Of a stretch of DNA of 64,000 nt, positions 38,079 through 48,881 are shown piece after piece. The translations under genes were made by a program, and so were the position numbers. The first letter of the stretch is position 1, and the number at the start of each line of letters is the position of its first letter. Origin of the DNA: Palsa-504 sp963744005 (GTDB taxonomy: Bacteria; Actinomycetota; Actinomycetes; Streptosporangiales; Streptosporangiaceae). Under the pieces are notes generated by a model that was not told the origin of the DNA, did not search any database, and saw only the letters and a list, made by a program, of their open reading frames with translations. Location: contig CAVURU010000003.1 in assembly GCA_963744005.1 (NCBI GenBank), positions 2,790,001 to 2,854,000 on the forward strand, read 5' to 3'.

Positions 38079-38731
38079 TCAGCGGTGGCCGTAGATGAGG
38101 CTCATGGCCTCGGCGCGGGTCACGTTGTCCAGGAACGTCCCGCGGACGGCCGAGGTCACGGTCTTGGCCCCGGGCTTGCGGACCCCGCGCATGGTCATGC
38201 ACAGGTGCTCGGCCTCGATGACCACGATCACGCCCCGGGGGTCGAGGTTCTGCATCAGGGCGTCCGCGATCTGGCCGGTCATCCGCTCCTGCACCTGCGG
38301 GCGGCGGGCGTAGACGTCGACCAGCCGGGCCAGCTTGGACAGCCCGGTGACCTGGCCCTTGACGTTCGGTATGTAACCGATGTGGGCCACCCCGCTGAAC
38401 GGGACCAGGTGGTGCTCACAGGTGCTGTAGACCTCGATGTCGCGGACGACGATCATCTCGTCGTAGCCGACGTCGAAGATGGTGGTCAGCACGTCCTCGG
38501 GGCGCTGCCGCAGGCCGGCGAACTGCTCGGCGTAGGCGCGGGCGACCCGGGCGGGCGTCTCCTGCAGGCCGTCCCGGTCGGGGTCCTCGCCGATGGCCAG
38601 CAGCACCTCACGGATGGCGCGCTCGATGCGCGGCAGGTCGAACTCCCGTCCCCGGCCCTCCGGGTCGGGGACGGCGACCTGGCCGTCTGCGGACGGTTCC
38701 TCGTCGTGGCCAGCCAACGAAGTGGTCTGGG

Positions 38732-38735
<4 letters not shown>
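38079..38735 (-). CDS. folE: GTP cyclohydrolase I
   Basis: 218 residues. STCEHHLVPFSGVAHIGYIP carries the zinc Cys and His, KLARLVDVYARRPQVQERMT and EAEHLCMTMRGVRKPGAKTV supply the other zinc Cys and the GTP site. It opens GTP to dihydroneopterin triphosphate, the first step of folate synthesis. The N-terminal 30 residues are a variable extension. The ATG overlaps the ftsH stop by 4 bases. Confidence 0.96.
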
Positions 38736-40822
<2,087 letters not shown>

Positions 40823-41066
40823 CTATGAGCGGTCCCGTCGGCTCGGGACCGTTCCCTCCTGACCAGCTTCACAGTCCCGTCGACCTCCGGCGGGACGGCC
40901 ACTTTTTTCCTCGCAGCTCACTACGTTGAGCCCTGTTACCCCGACATTACTGCGCCGGTAGCTGCGACCGTGAATTCCGACGGTACCCGCCCGGGCGGCG
41001 CACCTGGAAGTTCAACGCTCCGTGCCGCGGATTGTGTTCCCCCCGGCCGGGCGCCGCCGGGCCAGC

Positions 41067-41624
41067 CTAGCGGCCCCCGTAAACCGCCGGAGCCAGCGTG
41101 CCGATGAACGGCAGGTTCCGGTACTGCTGGGCGTAGTCCAGGCCGTATCCGACGACGAACTCATCGGCGATGTCGAAGCCGGTGTAGGCCACCTCGACGG
41201 TCATCCGGGCCGAGCCCGGCTTGCGCAGCATGGCGCACACGGCCAGCGAGGCCGGGTCCCGCGAGCGCAGGTTGCCGACCAGCCAGGACAGGGTCAGCCC
41301 GGAGTCCACGATGTCCTCGACGATGAGCACGTGCCGCCCGGTGATGTCGGTGTCCAGGTCCTTGAGGATCCGCACCACCCCGGAGGACTTGGTCCCCGAG
41401 CCGTAGGACGAGACGGCCATCCAGTCCATCTGGACGGGCAGGTGCATGGCCCGGGACAGGTCGGCCATGACCATGACCGCGCCCTTGAGCACGCCGACCA
41501 GGAGCAGGTCCCGCCCGGCGTAGTCGGCGTCGATCTGGGCCGCGAGCTCGCCGATCCGGGCCTGCAGCTGCTCGGCGCTGATCAGGATTTCCTTCAGCGC
41601 GGGTGCCACGTCACGTTCGTCCAA
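41067..41624 (-). CDS. hpt: hypoxanthine phosphoribosyltransferase
   Basis: 185 residues. DLLLVGVLKGAVMVMADL, SSYGSGTKSSGVVRILKDLD and the PRPP loop VLIVEDIVDSGLTL are all in place, with VGYGLDYAQQYRNLPFIG near the end. It salvages hypoxanthine and guanine to nucleotides. I chose the TTG at 41624 because GAGGTGGGG is 6 bases upstream and the protein then begins as in homologues (LLDERDVAPALKEILIS). It overlaps the tilS stop by 14 bases. Confidence 0.93.
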   Translation of the reverse strand: MDERDVAPALKEILISAEQLQARIGELAAQIDADYAGRDLLLVGVLKGAVMVMADLSRAMHLPVQMDWMAVSSYGSGTKSSGVVRILKDLDTDITGRHVLIVEDIVDSGLTLSWLVGNLRSRDPASLAVCAMLRKPGSARMTVEVAYTGFDIADEFVVGYGLDYAQQYRNLPFIGTLAPAVYGGR

Positions 41625-42717
41625 TAGATTCCCCACCTCGGGCTGGGCGCGTTGTCGTTGCGGTGAACCACACCTTGCTATCACGCCGCCAGGCGCGCAC
41701 TCCGCCGGGCAGGTCCACCCCGCGCTGGCCGTGCCAGCTGGTGACCAGCTCGTCGATGCGCTGGACGTGCTCGGCGGTCAGCGCGCCGCGCGGGCAGCCG
41801 GCGGCCAGGGCAGCCTGGTGCAGCAGCCGGGTCCGGAGGGCGGCGGGCAGGGCGAGCAGCCGGCCGGCCGCCAGGCCCGCCGGGTCCGGGGGGGCTGCGG
41901 GGTGGGTGGGGTCCGCGGGGTCGGCAGGAGCCGCGGGGTCGGCGGGGTCGGCGGGGTGGCGTCCGCGGGGGGCCGGCCAGCTCGGCCCGGTGCGCGGCGG
42001 CCAGGTCGTCGAGATAGTCGGCGTCGGCGCGGAGCTGGGCCGCGGTCCGGGCCAGCGCCTCGGCCACGCCCGGCCCGAGGGCGGCCTCCAGCACGGGCAT
42101 GACCTGGTGGCGGACCCGGGCCCGGGCGAACCGGTCGTCGCGGTTGTGCGGGTCCTGCCAGGGGGCCAGGCCCAGCTCGGCGCAGGCGGCGGCGGTGGCG
42201 GCGCGGCGCACGGCCAGCAGCGGCCGCCGGTAGCAGCCGCGGCGGGCGGGCATGCCGGCCAGCGACCGGGCGCCGGAGCCGCGGGCCAGCCCGAGCAGGA
42301 CGGTCTCGGCCTGGTCGTCCAGGGTGTGGCCGAGCAGGACGGCGGCCGCCCCGGCGCGGGCGGCGGCCTGGTCCAGGGCGGCGTAGCGGGCGGTCCGGGC
42401 GGCCGCCTCCGGGCCGCCGGCCGAGGCGGCCGGGGGACGGTCACCGGGACGGCGTGCACCGGGTCCAGGCCCAGGCCGCGCAGCACCGCGGCCACCTCGG
42501 CGGCCCGTTGCGCCGAGCCGGCCTGCAGCCCGTGATCCACGGTCACCGCGCCGCCGCGCAGGCCGGCCCGGGGGGCGACGAAGGCCAGGGCGGCGGCCAG
42601 GGCCAGGGAGTCCGCGCCGCCGGAGCAGGCGGCCAGCACGAGCTGGCCGTCAGCCAGGCCGGCCAGGCTGGCCCGGACCGCGTTCCGGATCTCCGCGACG
42701 GCCGGGCTGGGACCCAT
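41611..42717 (-). pseudogene. tilS: tRNA(Ile)-lysidine synthase with two opposing frameshifts
   Basis: The first 90 codons from the ATG at 42717 give the PP-loop ATPase start with SGGADSLALAAALA. At GGGGG 42432-42436 (five C on the coding strand) the frame slips, and the core (LLGHTLDDQAETVLLGLARGSGARSLAGM, HNRDDRFARARVRHQVMPVLEAALGPG) continues in a second frame. At the six-G run 41967-41972 it returns to the first frame for a Pro/Ala/Asp linker and the C-terminal domain (TRLLHQAALAAGC). Adding one base at the first site and removing one at the second yields one complete protein. It makes lysidine in tRNA-Ile(CAU) and is normally essential, which argues for sequence error. Confidence 0.85.
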
Positions 42718-42722
42718 GACGG

Positions 42723-43823
42723 TCAGGAAGCGCGGGCGACCCGGTCCAGCCACAGCTGGGGCTCGGCGAACTCGGCCCTGGTGGGCAGCGTGTCGGGCGA
42801 GGTCCAGACCTTGTTGAAGGTAGGCATGCCGACCTCGTCGACGACCTCGCGGACGAACCGGGAGCCCTCGGCGTACTGCTTCATCTTCAGGTCGATGCCG
42901 AGGATGCGGCGCAGGGTCTGCTCCATCCGGCCCGAGGAGCCGCGGCGGGAGTTGAAGCGCTCCCTGATCTGCTCCACGGACGGCACGACCTGCGGGCCGA
43001 CGGCGTCCATGACGTAGTCGCCGTGGCCCTCGACCAGGGTCATGACCGAGGTCAGCCGGTCCATGATCTCCCGCTGGGCCGGGGTGGACACGGCCTCGAT
43101 GAGGCTGCCGCCGTCGCCGCCGCGGACCGCGCCGGCCATGGCGTCGGCCGCGGCTCGCATCCGCTGCAGGATGGCGGCCGGGTCCAGCTCGGAGGCGAGC
43201 AGGAACTCGGTCATCTGGGACTGCACGTAGTCGCGCAGCCAGGGCACGGCGGTGAACTGCAGCCGGTGGGTCTCCTCGTGCAGGCAGACCCAGCGGCGGA
43301 AGTCGTGCGGGTCGACGCCGAGCTCGCGCTCGATCATGACGATATTCGGCGCGACCAGGGTGAGCCGTCCGGGCTGCTGCCCGTCGACGGGTGAGACCTC
43401 GGGCGGCAGGAACAGCTCGTACTGGCCCAGCACGCGGCCGGACAGGTAGGCCAGGATCAGGCCGGTCTGGATGCCGGTGACCCGGGAGCCGACCCCGCTG
43501 ACCAGCGAGCCGGCCCGGGAGTTACCACCGGGACTGCGGGCCTTGAGCTGCTCGACGAGCGGCTCGAGGACGACGCGGAAGCCGTCCACGTTGGCCCGGA
43601 TCCAGCCGGGCCGGTCCACCACGGCGACCCGGCCGATCGAGCCGTTCGCGGCGGTGCCCATGCCGGTCACGTCGTGTACCGGCTGCTGGACGACGCCGGC
43701 CAGGTCACGGAGCTCGGACACGGTGCGGCGGGCCTCGGTCAGGCTGACCTGGGGACCGGGGCGCGCCCAGCGAGTACCGGTGGAGATGGCCAGGTCCCAG
43801 TCGATCATCTGCGTGCTGCTCAC
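42723..43823 (-). CDS. zinc-dependent metalloprotease (F420-biosynthesis-associated / DUF2342 type)
   Basis: 366 residues. HEETH at 182-186 within the block WVCLHEETHRLQF is the zinc motif, and LVEGHGDYVMDAVG farther on probably holds the third ligand. The family is widespread in actinobacteria and annotated as a zinc-dependent metalloprotease; the substrate is unknown. GTG 43823 or ATG 43808 (MIDWDLAIS) may be the start. It lies 5 bases upstream of tilS and directly downstream of dacB, the usual neighbours. Confidence 0.88.
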   Translation of the reverse strand: MSSTQMIDWDLAISTGTRWARPGPQVSLTEARRTVSELRDLAGVVQQPVHDVTGMGTAANGSIGRVAVVDRPGWIRANVDGFRVVLEPLVEQLKARSPGGNSRAGSLVSGVGSRVTGIQTGLILAYLSGRVLGQYELFLPPEVSPVDGQQPGRLTLVAPNIVMIERELGVDPHDFRRWVCLHEETHRLQFTAVPWLRDYVQSQMTEFLLASELDPAAILQRMRAAADAMAGAVRGGDGGSLIEAVSTPAQREIMDRLTSVMTLVEGHGDYVMDAVGPQVVPSVEQIRERFNSRRGSSGRMEQTLRRILGIDLKMKQYAEGSRFVREVVDEVGMPTFNKVWTSPDTLPTRAEFAEPQLWLDRVARAS

Positions 43824-43855
43824 AGTCCAACCGTACGTGCTGCGAGCCGTGCGCG

Positions 43856-45280
43856 TTACCGGCACCCGCAGGAGGCCAGCGCGGCGGCGGCGGCGTTGAT
43901 GGCGTCGGCGGCGTTCTGCAGCTCGGCGGCGGACGGGACCTGATCGGCCATGAAGGCGAAAACCAGCGGGGTACCGGTCTGGTCGTAGGCCAGCCCGGCC
44001 AGCGAGGTCACGGTACCCAGGTTGCCGGTCTTGGCCCGGACCGAGCCGAGGGCGGCCCCGCCGATCCCGGCGAAGACGCTCTCGCCGGCGGCCAGCGTGC
44101 CGGAGAAGCCGGCCACCGGCAGGCCGTCCAGCAGCGGCCGCAGGGCCGGGCGGGCCGCGGCCAGCTCCAGGATGCTGACCAGGGTGGCGGGGGCGATGGC
44201 GTCCTGCGGGGACAGGCCGCTGCCGTCGACCAGGTGCAGGCCGGACAGGCCGAGACGGGCCAGCTCGGCGGTGACGGCCTGGGCGCCGCCGCTGTAGGAG
44301 GCGGGCTGATGGGCGGCCAGCGCGACCTGGCGGGCCAGGCTCTCGGCGATGACGTTGTTGCTCTCCTCGAGCATCTGACCGACCAGGGCGGACAGCGGCG
44401 GCGAGGTCACGCTGGCCAGCGGCACGGCGTGCGCCGGGGCTGCGGCCTGCGTCGCGGCCCCGGCGACGCGGATGCCGTCGGCGGTGAGCAGGGCCGCGAA
44501 GGAGGCGGCCGCGGTGCCCGCCGGGTCGGTGGAGCGGGGCCGCAGGTTGTACGGGTCGTCGGAGTCCTCCGGCCGCCCGGAGGTGGTCAGCCGGCCCTGG
44601 TCCACCTCCAGGGCGGTGATGGCGGTGACGTCGCCCCCGGAGACGTAGCTCGGCGGCCAGCCGGGAGCCAGATCCGGGCCGGTGTACAGCGAGGTGTCGT
44701 AGTCCAGGGTCACGGAGCGGCGGCCCTGGGCGATCAGGGCCCGGGCGGTGGCGGCGGCCAGCGCGGCCAAGGTGGCGGGCCGCGGGTAGTCACCGGCCGG
44801 GTAGGGCCGGACGGCCAGCGTCGGGTCGCCGCCGCCGACCAGCACGATGGTGCCCGGCCCCGAGCCGCGGACGACCCGGGTGGTGAAGGTGGCGTCACCG
44901 CCCAGCACGGCCAGCGCGGCCAGGCCGGTGGCCAGCTTGGTGGTGGAGGCGGGGGTCATCATCCGGCTGCCCTGCTGGGACATCAGGACCTGGCCGGTGG
45001 CCGGGTCGGCGACCACGGCCGAGACCTGGCGGCCGAGGGCCGAGGCGGACAGCGGGCCGTCCAGGGCGTGCTGCAGGCCGCGGGCGGTGGGCGGCGAGGT
45101 GGCCGGCGGACCGGAGCCCAGCACCGTGCCCGGGCCGGTGACCTGGGCCGGGGCCACGGCCGGGACGCGCAGGGCGGCCAGCCGGGCGGGCAGCATCCGG
45201 GCCACGGCCACGCCCGCGACCAGGGTGAGGACGTTGATCACGGCCAGCGTCAGGACGGCCGCGATCCGCGTGCGGCGCAT
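43856..45280 (-). CDS. dacB: D-alanyl-D-alanine carboxypeptidase/endopeptidase (PBP4-type)
   Basis: 474 residues. One N-terminal membrane helix or signal anchor (IAAVLTLAVINVLTLVAGVAVA) is followed by the S13 penicillin-binding fold: STTK near residue 111, SNN in LEESNNVIAESLA, and KTG in VRAKTGNLGTV. An insertion domain with the GGGDPTL block lies between the first two motifs, as in PBP4. It trims peptidoglycan cross-links outside the membrane. GGAAGG stands about 10 bases before the ATG at 45280. It is divergent from ppa (93 bases). Confidence 0.94.
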   Translation of the reverse strand: MRRTRIAAVLTLAVINVLTLVAGVAVARMLPARLAALRVPAVAPAQVTGPGTVLGSGPPATSPPTARGLQHALDGPLSASALGRQVSAVVADPATGQVLMSQQGSRMMTPASTTKLATGLAALAVLGGDATFTTRVVRGSGPGTIVLVGGGDPTLAVRPYPAGDYPRPATLAALAAATARALIAQGRRSVTLDYDTSLYTGPDLAPGWPPSYVSGGDVTAITALEVDQGRLTTSGRPEDSDDPYNLRPRSTDPAGTAAASFAALLTADGIRVAGAATQAAAPAHAVPLASVTSPPLSALVGQMLEESNNVIAESLARQVALAAHQPASYSGGAQAVTAELARLGLSGLHLVDGSGLSPQDAIAPATLVSILELAAARPALRPLLDGLPVAGFSGTLAAGESVFAGIGGAALGSVRAKTGNLGTVTSLAGLAYDQTGTPLVFAFMADQVPSAAELQNAADAINAAAAALASCGCR

Positions 45281-45373
45281 GACGTGATCACCTTCCCGAC
45301 GGGTTCCCCACGAGTAATCCCCCGTCGACAGTAACAATGGAATCAATCACCGGGACCGGGATGGAGCGAAGCC

Positions 45374-45865
45374 GTGAACGTCGAGGTCATCATCGAGATC
45401 CCCAAGGGGCAGCGGAACAAGTACGAGGTGGATCACGAGAGCGGGCGGATCCGGCTGGACCGGATGCTGTTCACCTCGACCAGGTACCCGTCCGATTACG
45501 GGTTCATCGAGGACACCCTGGCCGACGACGGCGACCCGCTCGACGCGCTGGTCCTGCTGGAAGAGCCCACCTTCCCCGGCTGCCTGATCACCTGCCGGGT
45601 CATCGGGATGTTCCGGATGCGGGACGAGAAGGGCGCCGACAACAAGGTGCTCAGCGTCCCGGCCTCGGACCCGCGGTGGAATCACATCCAGGACATCTAC
45701 GACGTGCCCGAATTCGACCGGCTGGAGATCCAGCACTTCTTCGAGGTCTACAAGGAACTCGAGCCGGGCAAGATGGTGCAGGGCGCGGCGTGGGCGGACC
45801 GGGCCGCGGCCGAGATCGAGGTCGAGGCCTGCCGCGAGCGCCTGAAGCTGACTGAGCAGCACTGA
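45374..45865 (+). CDS. ppa: inorganic pyrophosphatase
   Basis: 163 residues, family I. VIIEIPKGQRNKYEVD opens the protein, DYGFIEDTLADDGDPLDALVLL carries the three-Asp signature, and the second metal group is in MRDEKGADNKVLSVP. It hydrolyses pyrophosphate to drive biosynthetic reactions. The start is GTG 45374. It is divergent from dacB. Confidence 0.96.
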   Translation: MNVEVIIEIPKGQRNKYEVDHESGRIRLDRMLFTSTRYPSDYGFIEDTLADDGDPLDALVLLEEPTFPGCLITCRVIGMFRMRDEKGADNKVLSVPASDPRWNHIQDIYDVPEFDRLEIQHFFEVYKELEPGKMVQGAAWADRAAAEIEVEACRERLKLTEQH

Positions 45866-45980
45866 CCTGGGTCACGTCGGCCCGCACCGGCCCCCTCATT
45901 CACCGGGTTCGCCGGGGGGGCGTGCGGTAGCGTGGGCGGCAAGTCACCGGTTTGCGGGGAAACCAGGATGGGGGATCGGC

Positions 45981-46706
45981 GTGCCACGTTATCGCAGGGT
46001 CGTGGTCAAGCTCAGCGGCGAGGCGCTGGCCGGCCCGGCCAGCACCGGGGTCGACCCGGAGAGCCTGTCCCGGGTGGCGCACGAGGTGCTGTCGGTCCGG
46101 GACCTCGGCGTCCAGGTGGCCGTGGTGGTGGGCGGCGGGAACTACTTCCGCGGCCGGATGGCCGACGGCTGGGGCATCAGCCGGGCCGAGGCGGACAACA
46201 TCGGGATGCTCGGCACCATCATGAACGCGCTGATGCTGCGCGGGGCGCTGACGGCCCGGACCGACATCGACGTCCGGGTCATGACGGCGGTGCCGATGCA
46301 CAGCGTGGCCGAGCCCTTCATCCGGCTCCGGGCCGTGCACCACCTGGAGCGGGGCATGATCGTGCTGCTGGCGGGCGGCATCGGGCAGCCCTACGTGACG
46401 ACCGACTACCCGGCCGTGCAGCGGTCCCTGGAGCTGGACGCGGACGCCCTGCTGGTGGCCAAGCGCGGGGTGGACGGCGTGTACGACAGCGACCCGAACA
46501 TCAACCCGGACGCGGTGCGCTACGCCAAGCTGACCTACGACGAGGCGCTGGCCGCCGGGGTCCAGGTCATGGACACCAGCGCGTTCGTGCTGGCCAACGA
46601 GCAGTCGCTGACCATGCACGTGTTCGACGTGGCGGCCGAGGGCGTGATGCGGCAGATCTGCCAGGGCGCCGAGCTCGGCACCCGGATCAGCGTCAAGCCG
46701 AGCTGA
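45981..46706 (+). CDS. UMP kinase-like amino acid kinase family protein (pyrH paralogue)
   Basis: 241 residues. The amino acid kinase fold of UMP kinase is clear: VVVKLSGEALAG, VAVVVGGGNYFRGR, MLGTIMNALMLRGAL, GGIGQPYVTTDYPAVQRSLEL and KRGVDGVYDSDPNINPDAVRY. Genuine pyrH normally lies between tsf and frr, which are not here, and this sequence differs from the actinobacterial consensus in several blocks (for example GQPYVTTD in place of the usual PYFSTD). It is therefore probably a second copy. It could phosphorylate UMP or another small nucleotide. The start is GTG 45981. Confidence 0.82.
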   Translation: MPRYRRVVVKLSGEALAGPASTGVDPESLSRVAHEVLSVRDLGVQVAVVVGGGNYFRGRMADGWGISRAEADNIGMLGTIMNALMLRGALTARTDIDVRVMTAVPMHSVAEPFIRLRAVHHLERGMIVLLAGGIGQPYVTTDYPAVQRSLELDADALLVAKRGVDGVYDSDPNINPDAVRYAKLTYDEALAAGVQVMDTSAFVLANEQSLTMHVFDVAAEGVMRQICQGAELGTRISVKPS

Positions 46707-46719
46707 GCCCTACCGGTTG

Positions 46720-47127
46720 CTAGGCGACGCTGGCGCCGGAGACCTTGCGCCAGGTGATGTAGCCCTGGGTCGGGACCCCGTCGACGTCGTTGACCGGCGG
46801 GCGGAAGGTGGCCGTGCCGTCGCCGTTCAGGGTGACCCGGCGGGTCGTCCTGGTCCCCGGGGGCAGCTGCGCGGAGCCGGAGATGGGCGCGAGGATGAAC
46901 ATGACCTCGGTCTCGTCGACGTCGTAGGTGCCCCACGAGGCGGTCGAGGACCGGGAATCGGCCGGGTTGGTCAGCTGGACCGAGTAGTTGCCGTCGGGGT
47001 CGAAGATGAACAGCCCGATGGGCGCGTCGCCGAACGGGTGGGCCGCCTGGCCGCCGCCGTCCGCGGGCCGGGTCTCGTAGGACACCAGGCTCCAGGATCC
47101 GACGAGGGAAGACCTGAGATCGGCCAC
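46720..47127 (-). CDS. lipocalin-like domain protein
   Basis: 135 residues. LRSSLVGSWSLVSYETRPADGG is the opening of the lipocalin-like (DUF4488/lipocalin_5 type) small beta barrel, with IGLFIFDPDGNYSVQL and the strand-rich second half. The GTG at 47127 has AAGGAG 8 bases upstream, ruling out the longer ATG at 47337. The ligand is unknown. It is divergent from the hydrolase gene. Confidence 0.8.
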   Translation of the reverse strand: MADLRSSLVGSWSLVSYETRPADGGGQAAHPFGDAPIGLFIFDPDGNYSVQLTNPADSRSSTASWGTYDVDETEVMFILAPISGSAQLPPGTRTTRRVTLNGDGTATFRPPVNDVDGVPTQGYITWRKVSGASVA

Positions 47128-47251
47128 GAGGCAGCTCCTTAGTATTCGGCGGTTACGGGGCGATTCTAAGCGCGGCCCGGGCCGGGCCCTGGTGGCGGGC
47201 CGGCGGGGCCCGGGGTGCACAAAACGGGCCTGCCGCGCGAAGATGGCAGGC

Positions 47252-48340
47252 ATGAGCGAATCTGCCGCCGACGGCGTCCCGCGCGAGATCACGGCCATGG
47301 TGACCCAGCTGCTGCGCACGCTGGACACGCTGGCCACGATCGGCCGCCGGATGCACCCGCCGCGCTTCAGCGAGGTGGTCGGGCTGCTCGGCGATCAGGA
47401 CGACGCGCTGGACGAGGCGGTGGGACGGTTCCAGGACGCCCCGCTGCCGTCCCGGCTGGCCGGGATCAAGGAGCAGCTGGCGTCGGCGGCCGACCTGGCC
47501 CTGAGCGGGTGCCTGGAGCTGCGCAAGGCGGCGCGGTCCTCGGCCGGCGCGCAGGGGGTGGGCTTCCGCGGGCTGGGCTACTACACGCTGGCGGTGGAGG
47601 CGCTGTACCCGCTGGCCGGGATCATCCCGGCCGTCAACCTGTGGTTCATCAGCCCGGCCCAGCACGACGACGACCCGCTGATCGAGGCGCTGCTCGAGCC
47701 GCCGAACCCGGGTACCGGCGTGCACCACGTGCGCAACGAGGGCAACTCCCGGGGCGGGTACTCGGTGTACGTGCCGGAGTACATGACCCCGGACACGCCC
47801 GCGCCGATCGTGCTGGGCATGCACGGCGGCTCGGGCCACGGGCGGACGTTCCTGTGGACCTGGCTGCGCGAGGCCCGCAGCCGCGGGCTGATCCTGGTCG
47901 CGCCGACGTCGACGGGGGCGACCTGGAACTTCGGCGACCCGGACCGGGACCTGGGGCTGATCGAGGGCGCGCTGGAGCAGATGCGCTCGGCCTGGAACGT
48001 GCAGTCCGACCGGATGCTGCTGACCGGGATCAGCGACGGCGGCACCATGACGTACGTGGGCGGGCTGATCGAGAGCTCGCCGTTCACCCACCTGGCCCCG
48101 ATCGCGGCCAGCTTCAATCCGGTGCTGCTGGAGATCAGCGACCCGTCCCGGCTGAACGGCCTGCCCATCTACATCGTGCACGGCATGCTGGACTGGATGT
48201 TCTCGGTCCAGGTGGCCCGGATGGCCAAGAACACCCTGGGCTCCGCGGGCGCGAGCGTGACCTACCGGGAGATCCGGGACCTGTCGCACACCTACCCGAC
48301 CGAGGAGAACCAGCTGATCATCGACTGGCTGGAGGGCTAG
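47252..48340 (+). CDS. alpha/beta hydrolase (esterase/depolymerase-like) with N-terminal helical domain
   Basis: 362 residues. The first 140 residues are helical with no family I can name. The hydrolase domain starts near 165: GMHGGSGHGRTFLW (oxyanion loop), nucleophile elbow GISDGG, acid region IYIVHGMLDWMFSV and a catalytic His in LSHTYPTEE. The layout fits PHB-depolymerase/feruloyl-esterase-like cytosolic enzymes. The start may be 47252 or 47243. The next gene, a VOC protein, follows after 23 bases. Confidence 0.82.
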   Translation: MSESAADGVPREITAMVTQLLRTLDTLATIGRRMHPPRFSEVVGLLGDQDDALDEAVGRFQDAPLPSRLAGIKEQLASAADLALSGCLELRKAARSSAGAQGVGFRGLGYYTLAVEALYPLAGIIPAVNLWFISPAQHDDDPLIEALLEPPNPGTGVHHVRNEGNSRGGYSVYVPEYMTPDTPAPIVLGMHGGSGHGRTFLWTWLREARSRGLILVAPTSTGATWNFGDPDRDLGLIEGALEQMRSAWNVQSDRMLLTGISDGGTMTYVGGLIESSPFTHLAPIAASFNPVLLEISDPSRLNGLPIYIVHGMLDWMFSVQVARMAKNTLGSAGASVTYREIRDLSHTYPTEENQLIIDWLEG

Positions 48341-48363
48341 CCTCGCCTGCAGGAGGCGAGCAG

Positions 48364-48762
48364 ATGACGGCGTTGCTGAACAGCACGGCCATCGGGGCGA
48401 TCACCTTGTTCACCGAGGACCTCGAGCGCTCGAAGGCGTTCTACCTGACGGCCTTCGGCCTGCCGGTGGTCTTCGAGGACGAGAACTCGGCGGTGTTCCG
48501 GTTCGACGGCACGCTGATCAACCTGCTCCGGGTCACCGAGGCCGGCGAGCTGATCACGCCCGCGCCGGTGGGCGGGGCCGGGGCGGGCGCGCGCAGCCAG
48601 CTGACCATCAGCGTCGAGGACGTCGACGCGGCCTGCGCGGAGCTGAGCAGGCGCGGAGTGGAACTGCTCAACGGGCCGGCGGACCGGCCCTGGGGCGTCC
48701 GCACCGCCGCCTTCGCCGATCCGGCCGGCCACGTCTGGGAGCTGGCCCAGCCGCTGCCTTAG
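48364..48762 (+). CDS. VOC/glyoxalase-fold protein
   Basis: 132 residues with two beta-alpha-beta-beta-beta units: GAITLFTEDLERSKAFYLTAFGLPVVFEDENSAVFRFDG and LTISVEDVDAACAELSRRGVELLNGPADRPWGVRTAAFADPAGHVWELAQ. The usual metal ligands are only partly kept (terminal Glu present). The substrate is unknown. GGAGG lies 9 bases before the ATG. It is likely co-transcribed with the hydrolase upstream. Confidence 0.88.
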   Translation: MTALLNSTAIGAITLFTEDLERSKAFYLTAFGLPVVFEDENSAVFRFDGTLINLLRVTEAGELITPAPVGGAGAGARSQLTISVEDVDAACAELSRRGVELLNGPADRPWGVRTAAFADPAGHVWELAQPLP

Positions 48763-48881
48763 CCGCAAGGTGCGCGCCGGAGAAAGGCCACATCCCGGCG
48801 AACCCCGTGTTGACGTGGCGTTTCTGGCGGATTGCGGACGGGTAACCCTCAACCGGAGAGTCGGACTTGGGGGTCAGGTTC

